NCBI GenBank assembly: GCA_024509875.1
Contig: JAMPIV010000598.1
Coordinates: 186,001 to 250,000 of the forward strand
From: Oreohelix idahoensis
Lineage: Eukaryota; Mollusca; Gastropoda; Stylommatophora; Oreohelicidae
Length of the DNA stretch: 64,000 nucleotides
Reading direction: 5' to 3'
Shown here piece after piece: positions 59,856-64,000 of the stretch. Under the pieces are notes generated by a model that was given only the letters and a program-made list of their open reading frames with translations, was not told the origin of the DNA and ran no database searches. Numbering within the stretch: the stretch's first letter is position 1; the number at the start of each line of letters is the position of its first letter. Both the position numbers and the translations under genes were made by a program.

Positions 59856-61915
59856 TTAGGGTGGCATATAATCTGCACTCATGATGTATTTGAAAAGTCT
59901 GTGATTGAATGAATATGGACTAAGAGTATTTTTTAAGTCGTGTGGAAGAGTATTCCACAGATGAGCAGCAGAAAAAGCTAAACTTTTCTTGAATAAGTCG
60001 AGCCTAGGCTTGGGCATGTGTAATTTATTTAAGCGTTGACTGCGTCTTCCGCTGTATTTGAAAATAGGCCACAGATACGTTGGAGCATTCTGTGACAAGA
60101 TTTTGTGAATAAATTTGGCTTTGTTGAAGAGAAGGCGCTTTCTTAGTGGTAATATGTTAAGATATGTATATGCGTCTACACACTGTGTGAGGTTTTTGTC
60201 TGAAATTAGGCGCACTGCACGTTTTTGTAATGAAAAGAGTCTTTTAGTGTTGGACATGGTGCAGCCATCCCAAATTGTGGAACAATAGTCTAGATGTGTT
60301 TGTATCTGGGATGTATAGAACATTTTTCGTGTCTCCTCATCTAGGAAATGTTTGATTTTAGCTAACTGGTAAACTTTTTGTGCCGTTTGTTTGGTCAGTG
60401 CTTGTACATGCGAATTCCAACTTAAATGTTGGTCAATTATAGTCCTAGTGTTTTATATTCATTTACATTTTCAATTAAAGAGGTTCCAATGTAGAGCTGA
60501 AGTGTTGTTTTCGGCGAGTTTTGTAATTTTTGTCTAGTTGATATTATCATACATTTTGTTTTAGTGATATTTATTTGCATGCAGTTTTCATTGCTCCACT
60601 TAATAAGATTGTCTGTGTCGCTTTGTAATAATATTTCTAGCGTGTTGCAACTTTTATCACTAGTATAAATGGTACAGTCATCGGCAAATAGGTCGCAGGA
60701 TGAGTGCTCGATGTGTAGTGGAAGGTCATTTATGTAAATGGAAAAAAGTAGAGGGCCGAGAATAGAACCCTGAGGAACACCAGTGTCAATAATAGTTGGG
60801 CTTGACAAGGAGTTATTGTACCACACTACTTGCTGTCTGTCGGACAGGAATGATTTAAGTAATGTCACTAGTTTAAAGTTAACTTTCATTGTTTCTAATT
60901 TTCTTATTAAAACAGCGTGATCTAACATATCAAATGCTTTCCTAAAGTCTACAAAGATTGCTCCACATATGTTATCGTTATTTATGTTTAGGTGCAAGTT
61001 GTCTATCATCTTAGTTAGAGCTGTGTGGCATGAATGCTTTTGTCGAAAGTCCTTATTTTTGTGCGCTTGATCTCTCTGCCTCATAGCCTCCAACACTTCC
61101 TGCGTGATCCACGGAGATTTTAATTGTCGTTTGACGCGAATTTCCTTAGCTGGTACGTGCGTGTCAAAAACATTATAAAAAATTTTTGTCCAGTATTCAA
61201 TAGCGTCATCCGGATCAGGAAGTTGGTAAACACGGGCGAGAGGTGCAGTTAGCAAGTCATTTAAAAATAATTCCTTACTGAAATGTTTGAAACTTCTAAA
61301 TTTGATACTTACATGTTTATTTTTCGGAACTTTACATTTATTCTTTGACCATGTACAGCATACTGGATAGTGGTCACTCATTGCAATATTAGGGACAGAG
61401 CATTCTATGATGTTTTCTGGGCAAGTTACGTAGATGTGGTCGATTAGTGTGGTTGATGCTTGTGTTACTCTTGTAGGCTGGTTAACTATTTGTTTTAAGT
61501 TGTACGATAATATTATATTTTTCCATGTTAGATTTGAATTGTGTATATCGATGTTGAAATCACCAAGAAGAACAACCTCCTTGACTGTGGCAAATACATT
61601 GTCCATCATTATGGTGAAATCTTCGTACCATATAGGTCCTGCACTAGGATTTCGATAAAGATATCCCACCAGAAATGGGCCCTGATTCAGTAGCTTTATT
61701 TCCAACCATACACATTCTATCTCTGCTGTCTCTAAGTCGTTTCTGCGGCGAAAATTAAGGGAAGTGGAAATATAAACTGTTATACCTGTCTCTTGTTTTT
61801 TGCTTGCGTCTCGCCGAATAGTTTTAAAACCATTTAACGCAATGTCATCGTCTGTTATTCTGTCATTTAGGCGACTTTCTGAAAGTCCAAAAATGTGAAA
61901 ATTATTATTTACGTG
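59856..61915 (-). pseudogene. LINE-e endonuclease-RT ORF
   Basis: The frame 61933-60437 starts inside the endonuclease (F-G-L-S-E-S-R-L, then L-L-G-D-F-N-I-D near 61565 and S-D-H-Y-P near 61380). It passes abruptly at about 61045 from the region after the endonuclease to the middle of RT (K-H-S-C-H-T-A-L). That skips roughly 120 residues, including the first RT motifs, with no frame loss. RT motifs A (V-D-F-R-K-A-F-D), G-V-P-Q-G-S-I-L-G-P and F-A-D-D follow. After a frame change near 60440, the C-terminal domain 59856-60323 has the R-A-V-R-L-I and L-W-N-T-L-P motifs of CR1/L2-type LINEs. Inactive. Confidence 0.88.
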
Positions 61916-61919
61916 GAAC

Positions 61920-62217
61920 AAGTTAGTCAACATTTACAAGAAGAATTAATTGAGCTACAAAATGACTTCGAGGCAAAAGCATGATTCAGTCACACACATT
62001 ACGAAGAATTGTGGATCCAGCAGAGGCTTGCGTATCCCGTTCTTTGGCGTGAAATTAAATTGCTAATTACAGCATTCCCAACGTCGTATTTGGTGGAGAA
62101 GGGGTTCAGTGCAGTAGTGCTGCTACTACAAAAGCAACGAAACCGACTGCAGATTTGTAACAGGAGATTTGAGACTTCGTTTAACAAACTTAGAACCAAA
62201 TATTTCAAAACTGGCTG
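61920..62217 (+). pseudogene. hAT transposase C-terminal dimerisation region
   Basis: Resumes from the LINE-e junction with an E-E-L-I-E-L-Q-N-D-F segment, meets TGA at 61981-61983, then reads Y-P-V-L-W-R-E-I-K and F-P-T-S-Y-L-V-E-K-G-F-S-A, the conserved hAT C-terminal signature, and ends after a frameshift near 62165. Belongs with the 57498-58940 part. Confidence 0.88.
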
Positions 62218-62599
62218 AGTCACACCAAGCGCAAGGATCTCATTAAGCTTCATTAGTAAGTGAATTTTTATATAATTATATCATTATTATCAACTAATAA
62301 TTTTTCCAATTTTTTATGTTTAAAGTGGTTACATGAGGAGATGCTTAAATAAGATACATATGCAGTCATTTAGGCGTTATTAAAATGATATGATTATGGT
62401 AGTTATAGAGTTGTAAGAACTAATTTTATATCATTTGCTCCGCCAATTTGTAATTCAAGTATAATGAACCTGTGGTGTATATAATTCCGTACTTAAACTC
62501 ATATTTAATATAACTATGCTTTTATAAATGTGCTTCTTTTTCTTTATATTATAAGAAAAGATAACTCATTAACTGCATTGCTTTTTTAAAAGTATGGTG

Positions 62600-62601
<2 letters not shown>

Positions 62602-62684
<83 letters not shown>

Positions 62685-62705
62685 CGCGCGCGTGCGCGTG
62701 TGCAC
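62602..62705. repeat. (TA)n(TG)n(CG)n array in the hAT element
   Basis: About 80 bp of TA followed by TG and GC/GT alternation. Non-coding, close to the right hAT end. Confidence 0.95.
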
Positions 62706-62808
62706 GATAAAGAGCAAGGGGGTGTTAAAAGGGTGGGGGGCATTTTAAAATATTAGTTGTCAAAAGAGGGCGTTGCTACTATCAGGGTTGAGAAATACTG
62801 TTATAGAC

Positions 62809-63105
62809 AGTCCAAGTGACACAGTGTTGGCACGCAGAATGGCGAGGACCTCGTTCAGTGGCATCAACATTCTTTAGTGTACGCACAGTGTTCACACTAC
62901 CATCTTGTTTTTTCTTCAATGTAGAGCCGGTATCTTCGAAGTTGTTTACTCATGCCTTGATAGCATGGATTGACAGCACAGGACAGTTGCGATGAATCCC
63001 GTACTCCTTAGAAATTCACGCTGTGTGAGCACAAAACTACAACCGTTTTTGTAAAACGCTTTTACAGCAAAAGCACGCTGTGCTCCGGTATCACGACTCC
63101 ATTGC
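62809..63105 (-). pseudogene. Mariner-like transposase, N-terminal half
   Basis: On the minus strand, starting near 63100: R-A-F-A-V-K-A-F-Y-K-N-G then an F-V-L-T-Q-R-E-F segment, the first helix-turn-helix region of this transposase family, followed by broken linker and second HTH remains. The hAT target duplicate ttatagac (62801-62808) lies directly at its left edge, so this half joins the one at 56682. Confidence 0.75.
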
Positions 63106-63273
63106 AACTAAACGATTTGGAATGGGCTACAAGATGGCGGTGTCCGCTTCCTTCCCTTTAACGCAGAACCGCACCAAATCAGTGTTGCCAAATCGCCCGA
63201 TTCAATGGCCCACCCTGTTTCTCTTCCCTTATCTTCGTATTATTTAGGTTTACTATAAGTTCACTACATGAAA

Positions 63274-63475
<202 letters not shown>

Positions 63476-63560
63476 ATCTCTATTGATATGTCTGTCTGGT
63501 CTGGTCTTGTCGGGTCGGGTCTGGTCTGGTCCAACTGTCTTGTCCGTCTGTCAGGTCTAT

Positions 63561-64000
63561 GCCTTCCGTTCATCTGTCGGTCTGACTGTCTGTGCCCGTT
63601 TCTGTCTAGGTGTTTACGTGTTTGTCGAATCTGTCATATCAGTATGTCGAACGTCTGATCAGCTATTCGTAATATCATTCAAGTTCTTTGTTTATAATCA
63701 CAAAACGTCCCACTTTATAACTTGTAATAATTATTATAACGCTGTAGACTCATCTATTGTTTTCAGTCAGTCACTACACTGAAGACTTGACCTCTCTGTT
63801 TTTCATCGTCTTTCTAACACGTGTTTGTATTTGTGATTTTAAATAAATCTTCAGATTAACATTCAGTATCATTGATTGTAGTTCAAAATATTGACACTTT
63901 CAAGAGCTGTCACATTCTGAGAGCGATTAGCAGTCTCCCTGGAACTTGTTAATCTCCACCAATAAATATGATTTGACCTGGATCTGACACATTTTGATAT
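63561..64000. other. Right edge, nothing recognised
   Basis: AT-rich sequence with no domain or array. The 99-codon ORF at 63483-63782 starts in decayed microsatellite. Confidence 0.45.

Overview
The window is animal nuclear DNA made almost entirely of transposable elements and simple repeats. I found no host protein-coding gene, no genuine tRNA or rRNA gene, and nothing bacterial. tRNA-derived SINEs, many 5'-truncated APE-type LINEs, Ty3/gypsy-class LTR elements, a hAT element of ZBED5/Charlie type and a mariner-like element, together with long TATC/TATG/TGTC/TA/CT arrays, fit an invertebrate such as a mollusc. That taxon is a guess from repeat style, not shown by a marker gene.

Layout. 1-2.6 kb: the 3' part of a Ty3/gypsy-class polyprotein with the unusual order protease, integrase, reverse transcriptase (Gmr1-like, i.e. 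Ty1/copia-like order with Ty3/gypsy-like domains). 2.6-21 kb: AT-rich DNA with LINE fragments (a 2-kb minus-strand copy at 8.6-10.6 kb), SINEs, a hAT MITE, minisatellites and a CT array. 21.1-28.7 kb: a complete, very young LTR element (element C; 1.38-kb LTRs, TSD gtcag) whose only ORF is a chimeric coiled-coil/Gag-tail protein with no pol. 28.9-32.4 kb: a SINE, then a LINE 3' end fused head-to-tail to a nearly full-length LINE (EN plus RT ORF of 834 codons). 32.5-36.7 kb: microsatellites, a possible MITE and another LINE fragment.

36.8-54.5 kb is a nest. Element B (0.97-kb LTRs, TSD ccatc) is Gmr1-like in its Gag and protease but has lost integrase/RT and instead carries an unrecognised membrane-segment ORF. 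Its gag is split by element A (39.1-49.4 kb, minus strand, 2.41-kb LTRs, TSD aaatg), a second Gmr1-like family with Gag, integrase, RT and RNase H in that order. One LTR of A holds a LINE, and B's gag holds another.

55.7-63.2 kb is a second nest: a mariner-like element (near-perfect 28-bp inverted repeats) interrupted by a hAT element (exact 8-bp TSD ttatagac), itself interrupted by a LINE 3' end with a 14-bp TSD and by two tandem copies of a CR1/L2-like LINE separated by a GATA array.

How the parts relate. Elements 1, B and C share a Gag tail rich in Arg/Gly/Asn followed by a Cys/His motif. B and C also share a small hairpin 19-20 nt before the 3' LTR. LTR comparison by eye dates B as oldest (roughly 3% divergence) and A and C as very recent (a handful of differences), even though all three have defective or missing pol. 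The most economical reading is trans-mobilisation of defective, module-swapped elements by an autonomous Gmr1-like relative elsewhere in the genome.
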